Source of the DNA: Muribaculaceae bacterium
GTDB lineage: Bacteria > Bacteroidota > Bacteroidia > Bacteroidales > Muribaculaceae
Reading direction: 5' to 3'
DNA length: 64,000 nt
NCBI GenBank assembly: GCA_017557425.1
Contig: JAFYYU010000001.1
Span: 37,848-101,847, forward strand
Shown here: piece after piece, positions 54,550 to 62,337 of the stretch
Layout of the letters: each line of letters starts with the position of its first letter
How positions within the stretch are numbered: position 1 is the stretch's first letter
Notes under the pieces: generated by a model
Seen by the model: the letters and a program-made list of their open reading frames with translations, nothing else
What the model was told of the DNA's origin: nothing
The model's database searches: none
Translations under genes and position numbers: made by a program

Positions 54550-55533
54550 ATGAAGGCCGTAATCACTTTTTTGAAGAATTGGACATTGCCCAGCGCGATT
54601 GTGTCGGGCACGGTCATCTATCTCATATTCTATTGGATTCCCGCCTTGGACCCGGTGAGCGAAGTGATGGAGCCGATTTTCGACACCATCCTGCCGCTGT
54701 TCATGAGCCTCATCCTGTTCACGACGTTTCTCAGGGTCGATTTCCACAAGATGCGGCCGGCGATGTGGCACCTGTGGGTGTCAATTTTCCAGGTAGTGCT
54801 GGTGGCGTTGCTTGTGGGACTCATCATCGGCTTTGACATGAAGGGCAAGGACCTGATTCTGATGGAGGGCATCCTGACCTGCGTCATCTGTCCCGGTGCC
54901 AGCGCTGCACCCGTGGTGACGGGCAAACTGGGCGGCAATCTGGAAACGATGACCAGCTATGTATTTCTGTCCAACCTCGTGACTGTGGTCGCTGTGCCCG
55001 TAGTATTCCCTCTCATCGACAATAATGTGAACATCAGCTTTTGGGTCGCCTTCGGCATGATTATGTACAAGGTGTTCCTGGTGCTGGTGCTGCCGCTCAT
55101 CGCTGCCTATCTGGTTAAGCACTACCTGCCGCGCGTGCAACAGCGGTTGGTGGCCATACAGGACCTGTCATTCTATATGTGGGGTATCTCGCTGACCATC
55201 GTGACAGGTTGTACGGTAAAAAACATCATCAACAGCGGCGCCCCGCTGACGTTCCTCGTCGTCATTGCCCTGGTGTCGCTGCTCATCTGCCTGGCGCAGT
55301 TCGCCGTGGGCCGTTACATCGGGCACTTCTTCGGCACCGTCATCGAGAGCGGCCAGGGCCTGGGACAAAAGAACACCGCCTTTGCCGTGTGGATTGCCTA
55401 CACCTACCTCAGCCCCCTCTCGGTAGCAGGCCCCGGTTGTTACATCCTGTGGCAGAATGCCATCAACAGCCTGGAAATATGGCACCACCGCAAACAACAA
55501 GAACGACTGGCTAAAACCACTTCTACAATATGA
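54550..55533 (+). CDS. Bile acid:sodium symporter (BASS) family transporter
   Basis: A 327-residue membrane protein with about ten hydrophobic segments. The sequence ILPLFMSLILFTTFLRVDF and the crossing region CPGASAAPVVTGKLGG (about residues 116-131) fit the BASS/SBF family, as does FAVWIAYTYLSPLSVAGPG. The family moves bile acids, organic anions or related solutes with sodium; the substrate is not known. ATG 54550 is chosen on promoter position. The final four bases overlap the PaaI-like gene. Confidence 0.8.
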   Translation: MKAVITFLKNWTLPSAIVSGTVIYLIFYWIPALDPVSEVMEPIFDTILPLFMSLILFTTFLRVDFHKMRPAMWHLWVSIFQVVLVALLVGLIIGFDMKGKDLILMEGILTCVICPGASAAPVVTGKLGGNLETMTSYVFLSNLVTVVAVPVVFPLIDNNVNISFWVAFGMIMYKVFLVLVLPLIAAYLVKHYLPRVQQRLVAIQDLSFYMWGISLTIVTGCTVKNIINSGAPLTFLVVIALVSLLICLAQFAVGRYIGHFFGTVIESGQGLGQKNTAFAVWIAYTYLSPLSVAGPGCYILWQNAINSLEIWHHRKQQERLAKTTSTI

Positions 55534-56006
55534 AGAAATTGATCAATCCATACCTCGACAAGGAGGGTTACAACTGCTTCGGCTGCAGCCCCACGAACCC
55601 CATCGGCCTGCATCTGGAGTTTTGGGAGGACGGTGAGGACATCGTCGCTACCTGGTCGCCCAACGTGAACTATGACGGTTGGGTCGAGACCTTGCACGGC
55701 GGCATCATCAGCACCCTCATCGACGAAATCGCCAATTGGGTGCTTTCGCGCCGCTTGCAAGCCGCCGGAGTCACCACCAAGCTGGAAGTCAAATTCCGCC
55801 GTCCCGTCTCCACGCGCGACCCGCAGATTACCCTGCGTGGCCACTTGACGGGCAACATACGCAACTACTACACCGTCCACGTCACGTTGCACGACAGCCA
55901 GGGCAACCTGTGCGACGAGGGCAACGTCACCTACTACATGTTCGACAAAGAGCGTTCCCAGGAAATGGGCTTCACCGCCTGCCTCACCGAGGAAGAAGCA
56001 TCCTGA
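55530..56006 (+). CDS. PaaI-family hotdog thioesterase
   Basis: A 158-residue thioesterase of the PaaI-like group. The catalytic segment VETLHGGIISTLIDEIANW, at about residues 51-69, has the HGG turn followed by the acidic residue typical of the family. N-terminal CFGCSPTNPIGLHLEF is a common lead-in. It hydrolyses acyl-CoA, perhaps aromatic; the substrate is not clear. Its start overlaps the transporter stop codon (ATGA). Confidence 0.87.
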   Translation: MKKLINPYLDKEGYNCFGCSPTNPIGLHLEFWEDGEDIVATWSPNVNYDGWVETLHGGIISTLIDEIANWVLSRRLQAAGVTTKLEVKFRRPVSTRDPQITLRGHLTGNIRNYYTVHVTLHDSQGNLCDEGNVTYYMFDKERSQEMGFTACLTEEEAS

Positions 56007-56039
56007 ACGTGAGCGGGAAACAATAAAACACTTAAGACA

Positions 56040-57665
56040 ATGGAAGAAGAGCTGAACATTGGCTTGTCATTTTCGGGAGGCGGATACCGTGCTGCCACCT
56101 TTGACCTGGGTGCGCTTTCGTTTTTGAACACGATTCGCCTTGAGGACGGGCGCACGCTGCTGGACTGCGTGTCGGTGCTCTCGTCAGTCTCGGGAGGCAC
56201 GATTCCTGCGATGAAATATATGCTTGCCCAGGTGCGCAATCAGGCGGTCGGCGACATGGTCGAGGAATTGTTCGACTTCTTGTGCAACGAAGACCTGGTG
56301 ACGCGCGCATTGCGCGAGATGAGTGCCCAAAAGGCCAACCCCGACGCATCGCTCATCAAGATCATGGCGGGCATCTATGACTCGTGCCTGTTCGGCAATG
56401 CCAAGATGAGCGACATCATCGACAACATTGACCGCATTCGTGTCAAGGACTACACAGCGCTGGCTACCGATTTCGACAACTCGCTCCCGTTCCGGTTCCG
56501 CATCACCAGCGGTTTCCAGACAACCGGCGAAAGGTTGACATACGGTGTGTTCGGCAATAACAAGCACAACATCGGGCGCAGTGTGGTGGAACACATCACA
56601 CCAGGCGAGGCGCTGGCATGCTCATCGTGCTTCCCCAGCGGATTTGAGCCGATGATGTACCCTGATGATTTCAAGGTCTCACAAATCGAAGATATTGCCT
56701 CGACCATCACAACACGGTTCGGTATCATGGACGGTGGCGTGTCGGACAATCAGGGCATCGAATCGGTCCTGCTGGCCGAGAAACGCATGCGCAGGTACCG
56801 CGACAAAAAAGCGCCGGAGGGCAATCGACGTACCGACCCGGCCCTGGATCTGGTCATCATCAGCGATGTCGCCAGCCCGTATATGGAAGGCTACGCTCCC
56901 AGCGAGCATCTGTTACCCAAGAGTGTGGGGAAGTTGACCCTGGGCCGTTTGCGCAACTACGGCCTGATCAGTGAGGCCGTGATGATTACACTGCTCATCA
57001 TCGCACTGGTGCTGGGCAACAAGTTCTGGCTGGGTGTGATGGCGGTCATACTGGCTATCGTCACACTGGCCAATTTCGCGGGAGCCTTGTTGAAAAACAA
57101 GATGTTCAGCAGCATTGCCAGGACCTTTATCGGCAACAACGCGACATTTATCAGCCACATGAAGTTTGCTACCATCGAGAGCATGCTGATGAATCGCGCC
57201 AAATCGGTGGTGGAAATGAGCAGCGTGGTGTTCTTGAAACGCCTGCGCCAGATGAGTTACAGTTCCATCTATGACGACAAAGGGTGGGATAACCGTATCG
57301 TGACCAGTACCATCTACGAATTGCGGCCCGGTGAGGATTGGCAAGACATGGATAAACATAACAATTTGCCCAAATACCTTGTTCCCAGCGAAGCCATGCA
57401 GCAGAACAGCACACTGGCTTCCAGTATGGGCACCACGCTGTGGTTCACTAACGAAGATAAAGAAGCGGGCATGCCGCAAGCCATCCTCGCATGCGGACAG
57501 TACACCCTGTGCTACAACCTGCTCGACTACATCGAGAAAATCGAGACAAAACAGGCTAACCTGACACCAGCCCACGACCTGATCAAGGCCTGCAAGCCGC
57601 AACTGCTCGAGGCGTGGGAAAAATTCCAGGCCAATCCGGAGTGGATGGTTCCTAAGAAGAAATAG
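56040..57665 (+). CDS. Patatin-like phospholipase with membrane segments
   Basis: A 541-residue lipase-like protein. The oxyanion loop FSGGGYRAATFDLG is at residues 11-24, the nucleophile Ser51 lies in SSVSGG, and the catalytic Asp231 in IMDGGVSDNQG, so the Ser-Asp dyad is intact. Residues 312-326 and 330-350 form two adjacent hydrophobic helices, unusual for patatins. The last 190 residues show no known domain. It hydrolyses acyl esters of phospholipids, perhaps at the inner membrane. No cyclase or other CBASS gene lies nearby. Its 3' end overlaps lpxB by 14 bases in convergent orientation. Confidence 0.85.
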   Translation: MEEELNIGLSFSGGGYRAATFDLGALSFLNTIRLEDGRTLLDCVSVLSSVSGGTIPAMKYMLAQVRNQAVGDMVEELFDFLCNEDLVTRALREMSAQKANPDASLIKIMAGIYDSCLFGNAKMSDIIDNIDRIRVKDYTALATDFDNSLPFRFRITSGFQTTGERLTYGVFGNNKHNIGRSVVEHITPGEALACSSCFPSGFEPMMYPDDFKVSQIEDIASTITTRFGIMDGGVSDNQGIESVLLAEKRMRRYRDKKAPEGNRRTDPALDLVIISDVASPYMEGYAPSEHLLPKSVGKLTLGRLRNYGLISEAVMITLLIIALVLGNKFWLGVMAVILAIVTLANFAGALLKNKMFSSIARTFIGNNATFISHMKFATIESMLMNRAKSVVEMSSVVFLKRLRQMSYSSIYDDKGWDNRIVTSTIYELRPGEDWQDMDKHNNLPKYLVPSEAMQQNSTLASSMGTTLWFTNEDKEAGMPQAILACGQYTLCYNLLDYIEKIETKQANLTPAHDLIKACKPQLLEAWEKFQANPEWMVPKKK

Positions 57666-58791
57666 AGGGCAGGCTGTCCACAATCAGGTGGGCGGCGGTG
57701 GCGGTGCAGACGTTGGTGCCGAGGCGATCGGCTAGGCGGCGGTAGCCGTCGAGCATGGCAGTGCGTTCAGGGGTGTCACCTAACAGTTGTGACAAATGCT
57801 CATCTATGCTGTCCACGGTGCAGAGGTGCATCAGCAGCTCGGGGATGACGGGCTCGTCGGTGATGAGATTAGGCAGAGTGACGTATTTTCCAGACAGCAA
57901 TCTGCGATAGAAATTGTAGGACCACTTGCTGCCGTTAAAGCGGTAGCAGGCGACTTGCGGCGTGCCCAGCAAGGCGGTCTCGAGGGTAGCGGTGCCCGAA
58001 GTGACGAGGGCGGCACGGGCATGATGCACCAGCGGATAGGTGGCGTCGCGAAGCACGGGAACGGCCTTGTCGCCCATGACAGTGCGATAGAGGTCGTCGT
58101 CGATGCTCGGGGCTCCGGCAATGACGGGCTGATATTCGGGATGACGTGCCGCAGCCTGCAGCATGAGGGGCAGGTTGTCGCGGATTTCCCTCACACGGGA
58201 ACCTGGAACCAAGGCGATAATGGGACGGTCTGGAAGATTGTTTTTTTCGATAAAATGGGCAAAATCGGGGAAATCCTTGCTTGCCTGTGCCACTTCCTGG
58301 ACCGTGGGATTGCCCACGTAGGTAGCCTTGTAGCCCCGCTCCTGATACCAATCGGGCTCAAAGGGCAGGATGCAGTACATGTGATCGACATAGCGGCGGA
58401 TATCCTTGACGCGCCACTCCTTCCACACCCACACCTTGGGCGAAATGAAATAATGGACAGGGATGCCCAGATTGTGGGCATATTTCGCGACCTTGAGGTT
58501 AAACGAGGGATAATCGACCAGAATAACCCCATCGGGGTGCCACTCGTCGATGGCACGGCGCGCAGTGCCCAAAAAACCGAGGATTTTGCCCAAATGCTTC
58601 ACCACATCGGCAAAACCCATATAGGCCATGTCGCGGTAATGGATGATGGGGTCCACGCCCGCCTGAGCCGCCATGAGGTCGCCGCCCAGGAAGCGGAATT
58701 CCGCCCCGGGGTCTTCCTGCTTGAGCGATTCTATGAGGTGGGCTGCATGCAGGTCGCCCGAAGCCTCGCCGGCGATGAGGAAGTATTTCAT
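57652..58791 (-). CDS. lpxB: Lipid-A-disaccharide synthase
   Basis: A 379-residue GT19 glycosyltransferase that joins lipid X to UDP-diacylglucosamine to make the lipid A disaccharide. The start FLIAGEASGDLHAAHLIESL and the late VTSGTATLETALLGTPQVACY are family marks; YISPKVWVWKE-type sequence (FISPKVWVWKEWRV) is at about residue 138. It is the last gene of a thyA-folA-lpxB series, overlapping folA by four bases. Confidence 0.95.
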   Translation of the reverse strand: MKYFLIAGEASGDLHAAHLIESLKQEDPGAEFRFLGGDLMAAQAGVDPIIHYRDMAYMGFADVVKHLGKILGFLGTARRAIDEWHPDGVILVDYPSFNLKVAKYAHNLGIPVHYFISPKVWVWKEWRVKDIRRYVDHMYCILPFEPDWYQERGYKATYVGNPTVQEVAQASKDFPDFAHFIEKNNLPDRPIIALVPGSRVREIRDNLPLMLQAAARHPEYQPVIAGAPSIDDDLYRTVMGDKAVPVLRDATYPLVHHARAALVTSGTATLETALLGTPQVACYRFNGSKWSYNFYRRLLSGKYVTLPNLITDEPVIPELLMHLCTVDSIDEHLSQLLGDTPERTAMLDGYRRLADRLGTNVCTATAAHLIVDSLPSISS

Positions 58792-59285
58792 GGTTTGCGG
58801 CGTTTTAAGGTGACAAAATCAAACTCGTAGGCGTTGCGGTGGTCGCTCTCGTGATGCTCGCGGCTCACCTCTTGCCACTCGTTCATGTCAAGAGCCGGGA
58901 AATAAGCGTCGGCACTCGCCCAGCGGGCGTGAATCATGGTCAGGTGCAAGACATCCACTCGGGGCAATGCCTGTTCATAGACCTGGGCCCCGCCAATGAT
59001 GAAGACGGTGTCGGTCTCAGCGGCGGCGATAGCCTCATCGAGGCTGTGGACAACAGTGACACCAGGGTATTGCCATTCGCTATTGCGGGTGATGACGATG
59101 TTCTGACGGCCAGGCAAGGGACGGCGCGGGAACGACTCAAACGTCTTGCGTCCCATGACGATACTATAGCCCATGGTCACCTGCTTGAAGTGCTTCATGT
59201 CGGCAGGCAGATAGCACAACAGGTCGCCCTGGCGCCCGATGGCCCAGTTCTCATCAACAGCAACTATAGCCTCTATCGACCTCAT
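58788..59285 (-). CDS. folA: Dihydrofolate reductase
   Basis: A 165-residue enzyme that reduces dihydrofolate to tetrahydrofolate with NADPH. AIVAVDENWAIGRQGDLLCYLPADMKHF gives the substrate loop and its acidic residue; the cofactor signature YSIVMGRKTFESFP follows near residue 40, and IIGGAQVYEQAL near 96. It recycles the dihydrofolate made by thyA, the gene directly upstream. Stop overlaps lpxB start. Confidence 0.96.
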   Translation of the reverse strand: MRSIEAIVAVDENWAIGRQGDLLCYLPADMKHFKQVTMGYSIVMGRKTFESFPRRPLPGRQNIVITRNSEWQYPGVTVVHSLDEAIAAAETDTVFIIGGAQVYEQALPRVDVLHLTMIHARWASADAYFPALDMNEWQEVSREHHESDHRNAYEFDFVTLKRRKP

Positions 59286-59287
59286 TT

Positions 59288-59315
59288 CTAACTCCTAACT
59301 CCTAACTACTAACTA
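59288..59315. repeat. CTAACTN heptad array
   Basis: Four exact 7-base units, CTAACTC, CTAACTC, CTAACTA and CTAACTA, fill the gap between thyA and folA, and the last unit contains the thyA stop codon. It is one of three 7-base-period arrays in the window. Confidence 0.7.
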
Positions 59316-60107
59316 AACTGAGACCTCTCCCTTGATGGCAGGCCAGGGGTCATAGCCCTCGAGGGTAAAGTCCTCATACTTGTAGTCGTCGATGCTTTTG
59401 ACCTCAGGATTAAGCACCATGCGGGGCAGCGGACGCGGCTCACGCGACAGTTGTTCTTTTATCTGGTCAAAGTGGTTGCGGTAGATGTGTGCGTCGCCAA
59501 AGGTGTGGACGAACTCGCCCGGCTCCAGTCCCGTGACGTGGGCCACCATCATCAGCAACAGGGCGTAGGACGCAATGTTGAACGGCACGCCCAGGAACAG
59601 GTCGGCACTGCGCTGATACAGCTGCAGACTCAACCGGCCCTCTGCCACGTAAAACTGGAACAGCGAGTGACAGGGCGGCAGTTTCATCGTGGGCACCTCA
59701 GCCACATTCCATGCGCTGACCATGATGCGGCGGCTGTCGGGCGTGTTTTTGATCTGGTCGATGACCTGGGCAATCTGGTCAATGGTGCCGCCATTGCCGT
59801 CGGGCCAGGCACGCCACTGGCTGCCATACACGGGCCCCAAGTCGCCGTTCTCGTCGGCCCACTCGTTCCAGATACGCACGCCGTGCTCTTGGAGCCAGCG
59901 CACGTTGGTGTCGCCGCGCAGGAACCACAACAACTCGTAGATAATGGACTTGAGGTGCACCTTCTTGGTCGTCAACAGCGGGAAACCGTCGGCCAGGTTG
60001 CAGCGCAACTGGTAACCGAACACGCTGCGCGTGCCCGTCCCCGTGCGGTCTTCCTTATCCACACCATGCTCCATCACATGGCGCACCAAATCAAGGTATT
60101 GTTTCAT
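59313..60107 (-). CDS. thyA: Thymidylate synthase
   Basis: A 264-residue enzyme that methylates dUMP to dTMP using methylene-tetrahydrofolate. The N-terminal arginine loop [11 protein letters not shown] is near residue 21; the nucleophile Cys146 is in [12 protein letters not shown], followed by [22 protein letters not shown]. Length matches E. coli ThyA. The dihydrofolate product is recycled by folA downstream. Confidence 0.97.
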   Translation of the reverse strand: MKQYLDLVRHVMEHGVDKEDRTGTGTRSVFGYQLRCNLADGFPLLTTKKVHLKSIIYELLWFLRGDTNVRWLQEHGVRIWNEWADENGDLGPVYGSQWRAWPDGNGGTIDQIAQVIDQIKNTPDSRRIMVSAWNVAEVPTMKLPPCHSLFQFYVAEGRLSLQLYQRSADLFLGVPFNIASYALLLMMVAHVTGLEPGEFVHTFGDAHIYRNHFDQIKEQLSREPRPLPRMVLNPEVKSIDDYKYEDFTLEGYDPWPAIKGEVSV

Positions 60108-60112
60108 TGTTA

Positions 60113-60168
60113 TAGTCTTTAGTTTTTAGTTTCTAGTCCCTAGTTTCTAGTCTTTAGTTTTTAGTTGG
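60113..60168. repeat. TAGTYYY heptad array, eight units
   Basis: Eight units in an exact 7-base period: TAGTCTT, TAGTTTT, TAGTTTC, TAGTCCC, TAGTTTC, TAGTCTT, TAGTTTT, TAGTTGG. The array fills the whole gap between the DUF2752 stop codon and a point five bases from the thyA start. On the coding strand the consensus is RRRACTA. Confidence 0.9.
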
Positions 60169-60543
60169 TTACCAGTCAAAGATGTTGCGCAAAAGCCACC
60201 AGATCAGCAGCGCGGCCAGGAAAAGCCAGATGAGCAACGGCGCATTGAGCCGGGCATACTGCCGGGGATTGCGCACCCGCCGTGACTCGGCAAACAGGCA
60301 CAGGGCAATCCATGGGATGGCTATCAGCAAAAAAGCGTTGTACCTGAAAGCCCCTGTCACGTCACCGTTCAGCAACGCGTGAATGGCACGTTGGCTACCG
60401 CAGCCAGGGCACTTATAGCCTGTCAACGACAGGAACACACATCGGGGAAAGATACCGGATGTCGAGGGGTCCAACGCAAAATAAACCACGCCGAGCACCA
60501 GCAGTGCCGCCAGCACCAGAATGATGATCAACGAGCGGCGCAC
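60169..60543 (-). CDS. DUF2752 membrane protein
   Basis: A 124-residue protein with an N-terminal helix (about residues 5-24), the DUF2752 signature PRCVFLSLTGYKCPGCGSQRA around residues 34-54, and one or two later membrane helices. The CPGCGSQRA cysteines may bind metal. The function is unknown; the family is often near CD225 or TM2 genes, as here. The start is eight bases after the upstream stop. Confidence 0.87.
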   Translation of the reverse strand: MRRSLIIILVLAALLVLGVVYFALDPSTSGIFPRCVFLSLTGYKCPGCGSQRAIHALLNGDVTGAFRYNAFLLIAIPWIALCLFAESRRVRNPRQYARLNAPLLIWLFLAALLIWWLLRNIFDW

Positions 60544-60550
60544 GACACTT

Positions 60551-61066
60551 TTATGCGACGCTGGCCGACGACATCAAGAACATCAGCGGCATGGTGAGGA
60601 TGCCCAAAATAATCGAGGCAATGCACCACCAGGCACCTGTCTCGCTGGCGCGCTTGGCGCCCTCGATGTCACCCTCGTTATACTTGTTCGTCACCTTGAG
60701 CGCATAGATGATGGCCACAATGCCCGAGGGAATGCAGCACAACACGGTCGCGATGATGGCCCAGACAAGGTTGGTGGGCGGACACGGCTCAGTGGCTGCG
60801 GGTTGCTGACTGTTGTACTCAGGCTGCTGAACCGCGGGGGCAGATTCCACAGACTGAGCCTGAACGGGCTGTCCCGCCACGGCAGGCTCGACATCTTGCG
60901 CCACCATTTCATACACGCCTTGTAATTCGGGTAATTGAGTGATTTTCACCCAATCGGGCAAGCCCTCATGCCACACATAGGCCGCTGAAGTAAGGCCCAT
61001 TTCCTTGAGTCCATCGAGGTCCACCGGCCCCGACTGCACTCCATTATGGTTAATCCAATACTGCAT
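60551..61066 (-). CDS. GYF_2-CD225 membrane protein
   Basis: A 171-residue protein. Residues 1-50 form a GYF_2-type domain (YWINHNGVQSGPVDLDGLKEMG). A glutamine- and proline-rich linker follows, and residues 95-165 form a CD225/dispanin hairpin with two membrane helices (NLVWAIIATVLCCIPSGIVAIIYA and GAWWCIASIILGILTMPLMF). Function is unknown; CD225 proteins include the interferon-induced transmembrane family of animals. It is the first gene of the run to lpxB. Confidence 0.85.
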   Translation of the reverse strand: MQYWINHNGVQSGPVDLDGLKEMGLTSAAYVWHEGLPDWVKITQLPELQGVYEMVAQDVEPAVAGQPVQAQSVESAPAVQQPEYNSQQPAATEPCPPTNLVWAIIATVLCCIPSGIVAIIYALKVTNKYNEGDIEGAKRASETGAWWCIASIILGILTMPLMFLMSSASVA

Positions 61067-61095
61067 AATTCTTGATGTTTGAGATTCTTGTGTCG

Positions 61096-61103
61096 CAAAG
61101 ATA
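61096..61103 (-). promoter_or_regulatory. Putative -7 element of the CD225-to-lpxB run
   Basis: TATCTTTG on the minus strand, 30 bases before the CD225 ATG. The -33 position has no clean match. Confidence 0.5.
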
Positions 61104-61193
61104 GTAATATTTTTCCAACAATCCGCACAAGGGACTCAATTATATTATTTTCAAGCGACTAAAGGCCGTCATGTGCAGCAGGCCGTCAACTCA

Positions 61194-62042
61194 TCAGAAG
61201 TCGCTGAAGAACTTGGGCCTGATCAGCAGGCCGATGCGCAGACGCGAGTGGTACTGGTTATAGTCCAGCAGGCATTCGCCGTATCCGTTGTAATATTGCA
61301 GCATAATAAACTGGTTGGAGTTGTGGTTGATGCGGTAGCCCAGCTGCACGATGGTATTGAAATTGAAATCCCAGCCCTTGCGCTTGACCAGTGTCATGTC
61401 CAGCACCCACTTGTTATCATAGCTGACAGCCTGGAAACCGGCCTGATAAAGTCCGCTGTACCGCAGGATGTCGCGGTTATACTGCCCATCGACAATGGGA
61501 ATCCAATATTTGGCGTGAGCCATCAGGTAAGGAGAGATGTATCCTTCGGCAGCTATTGATATCTTGTTCCAGCTGCGTGATGCCGTCTCGTCACGGCCGT
61601 TGGACTCATGCTCAAATATCAATGTAGCCTTGCCCACCAGGCGGTTTTTCATGATGATAAAGCGCGACAGGCCGATACCGGGATTGAAATTCAGGTCATG
61701 AAAAGGCAGGGAGCGCTCCAGCACATTCCACATCGCCTTTTGGGTATAAAACAGGTACAGATAGGTGTTCCAGGGCAGAGTACTCTTGGTGAGGCGTTGC
61801 TGGAAACTGATCTGGAACTTGACATCGCTGTTATGGATCGTGGGCTCACCGCCCAGCACGGTACCGCCCACAAAATAGGTGTCCTTATATAGGCTGAAGT
61901 AAGGCCGGCGGTCCAGTTCGGCACGGATGCTGTCGGCAATCTGTTTGTCTGTTTTTTCCACGGTAACGATCTGGCCGGAGGCAACGAAGGCCGTTCCCGC
62001 CATCAACGTCAAGATGAGCAATAGTTTATTCAGGTATTTCAT
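61194..62042 (-). CDS. Outer-membrane phospholipase A (PldA type)
   Basis: A 282-residue outer-membrane beta-barrel lipase. After a signal peptide (to about ASGQ, residue 24) the OMPLA active site is plain: FEHESNGRD with His145 and Ser147, and SRSWNK with Asn159, matching the His-Ser-Asn triad of E. coli. The GYGECLLDYN strand also fits. It hydrolyses phospholipids misplaced in the outer leaflet and helps keep membrane asymmetry, in line with the nearby lipid A genes. Confidence 0.9.
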   Translation of the reverse strand: MKYLNKLLLILTLMAGTAFVASGQIVTVEKTDKQIADSIRAELDRRPYFSLYKDTYFVGGTVLGGEPTIHNSDVKFQISFQQRLTKSTLPWNTYLYLFYTQKAMWNVLERSLPFHDLNFNPGIGLSRFIIMKNRLVGKATLIFEHESNGRDETASRSWNKISIAAEGYISPYLMAHAKYWIPIVDGQYNRDILRYSGLYQAGFQAVSYDNKWVLDMTLVKRKGWDFNFNTIVQLGYRINHNSNQFIMLQYYNGYGECLLDYNQYHSRLRIGLLIRPKFFSDF

Positions 62043-62064
62043 CGTGTTGGCTCGTTTTACACTG

Positions 62065-62072
62065 CAAAAGTA
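62065..62072 (-). promoter_or_regulatory. Putative pldA -7 element
   Basis: TACTTTTG on the minus strand, 23 bases before the phospholipase ATG. The -33 element is not clear. Confidence 0.45.
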
Positions 62073-62194
62073 GTCAAAAAAAATGAACTTGACGCACTAT
62101 CCCCGCCAACGAATAACAAAACAATGACAATAAACACAACAAGCACAATTCTAAATAATTGACCATCTTATTGTCTTCCTTTTGGTTTTTAAAT

Positions 62195-62252
62195 GCGAAT
62201 TCCGCGAATTTGACGAATATAAAAAGTTGTATAAGTTGTTTGAGTTGTTTTT
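62195..62252. repeat. Two short 9-base-period arrays
   Basis: GCGAATTCC, GCGAATTTG and ACGAATATA (62195-62221) are followed after AAAA by GTTGTATAA, GTTGTTTGA and GTTGTTTTT (62226-62252). Both sets have a nine-base period and differ from each other in sequence. They lie between pldA and the BspA-like promoter. Confidence 0.65.
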
Positions 62253-62273
62253 TAAATAAAGAGTAGTTTTGTG

Positions 62274-62304
62274 TTTGGTTTTGGTGATATTTTTACTATA
62301 TTTG
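62274..62304 (+). promoter_or_regulatory. Putative promoter of the BspA-like gene
   Basis: TTTG at 62274-62277 and TATATTTG at 62297-62304, 19 bases apart: a complete consensus match. The leader to ATG 62338 is about 28 bases. Confidence 0.75.
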
Positions 62305-62337
62305 CGGCAGATATTAACCAATTAAACCATATAAGTT

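Noticed and set aside
56040-57665. Patatin as a CBASS effector (CapV type)
   Set aside because: No cyclic nucleotide synthase or other defence gene is adjacent, and the gene sits among lipid and transport genes.
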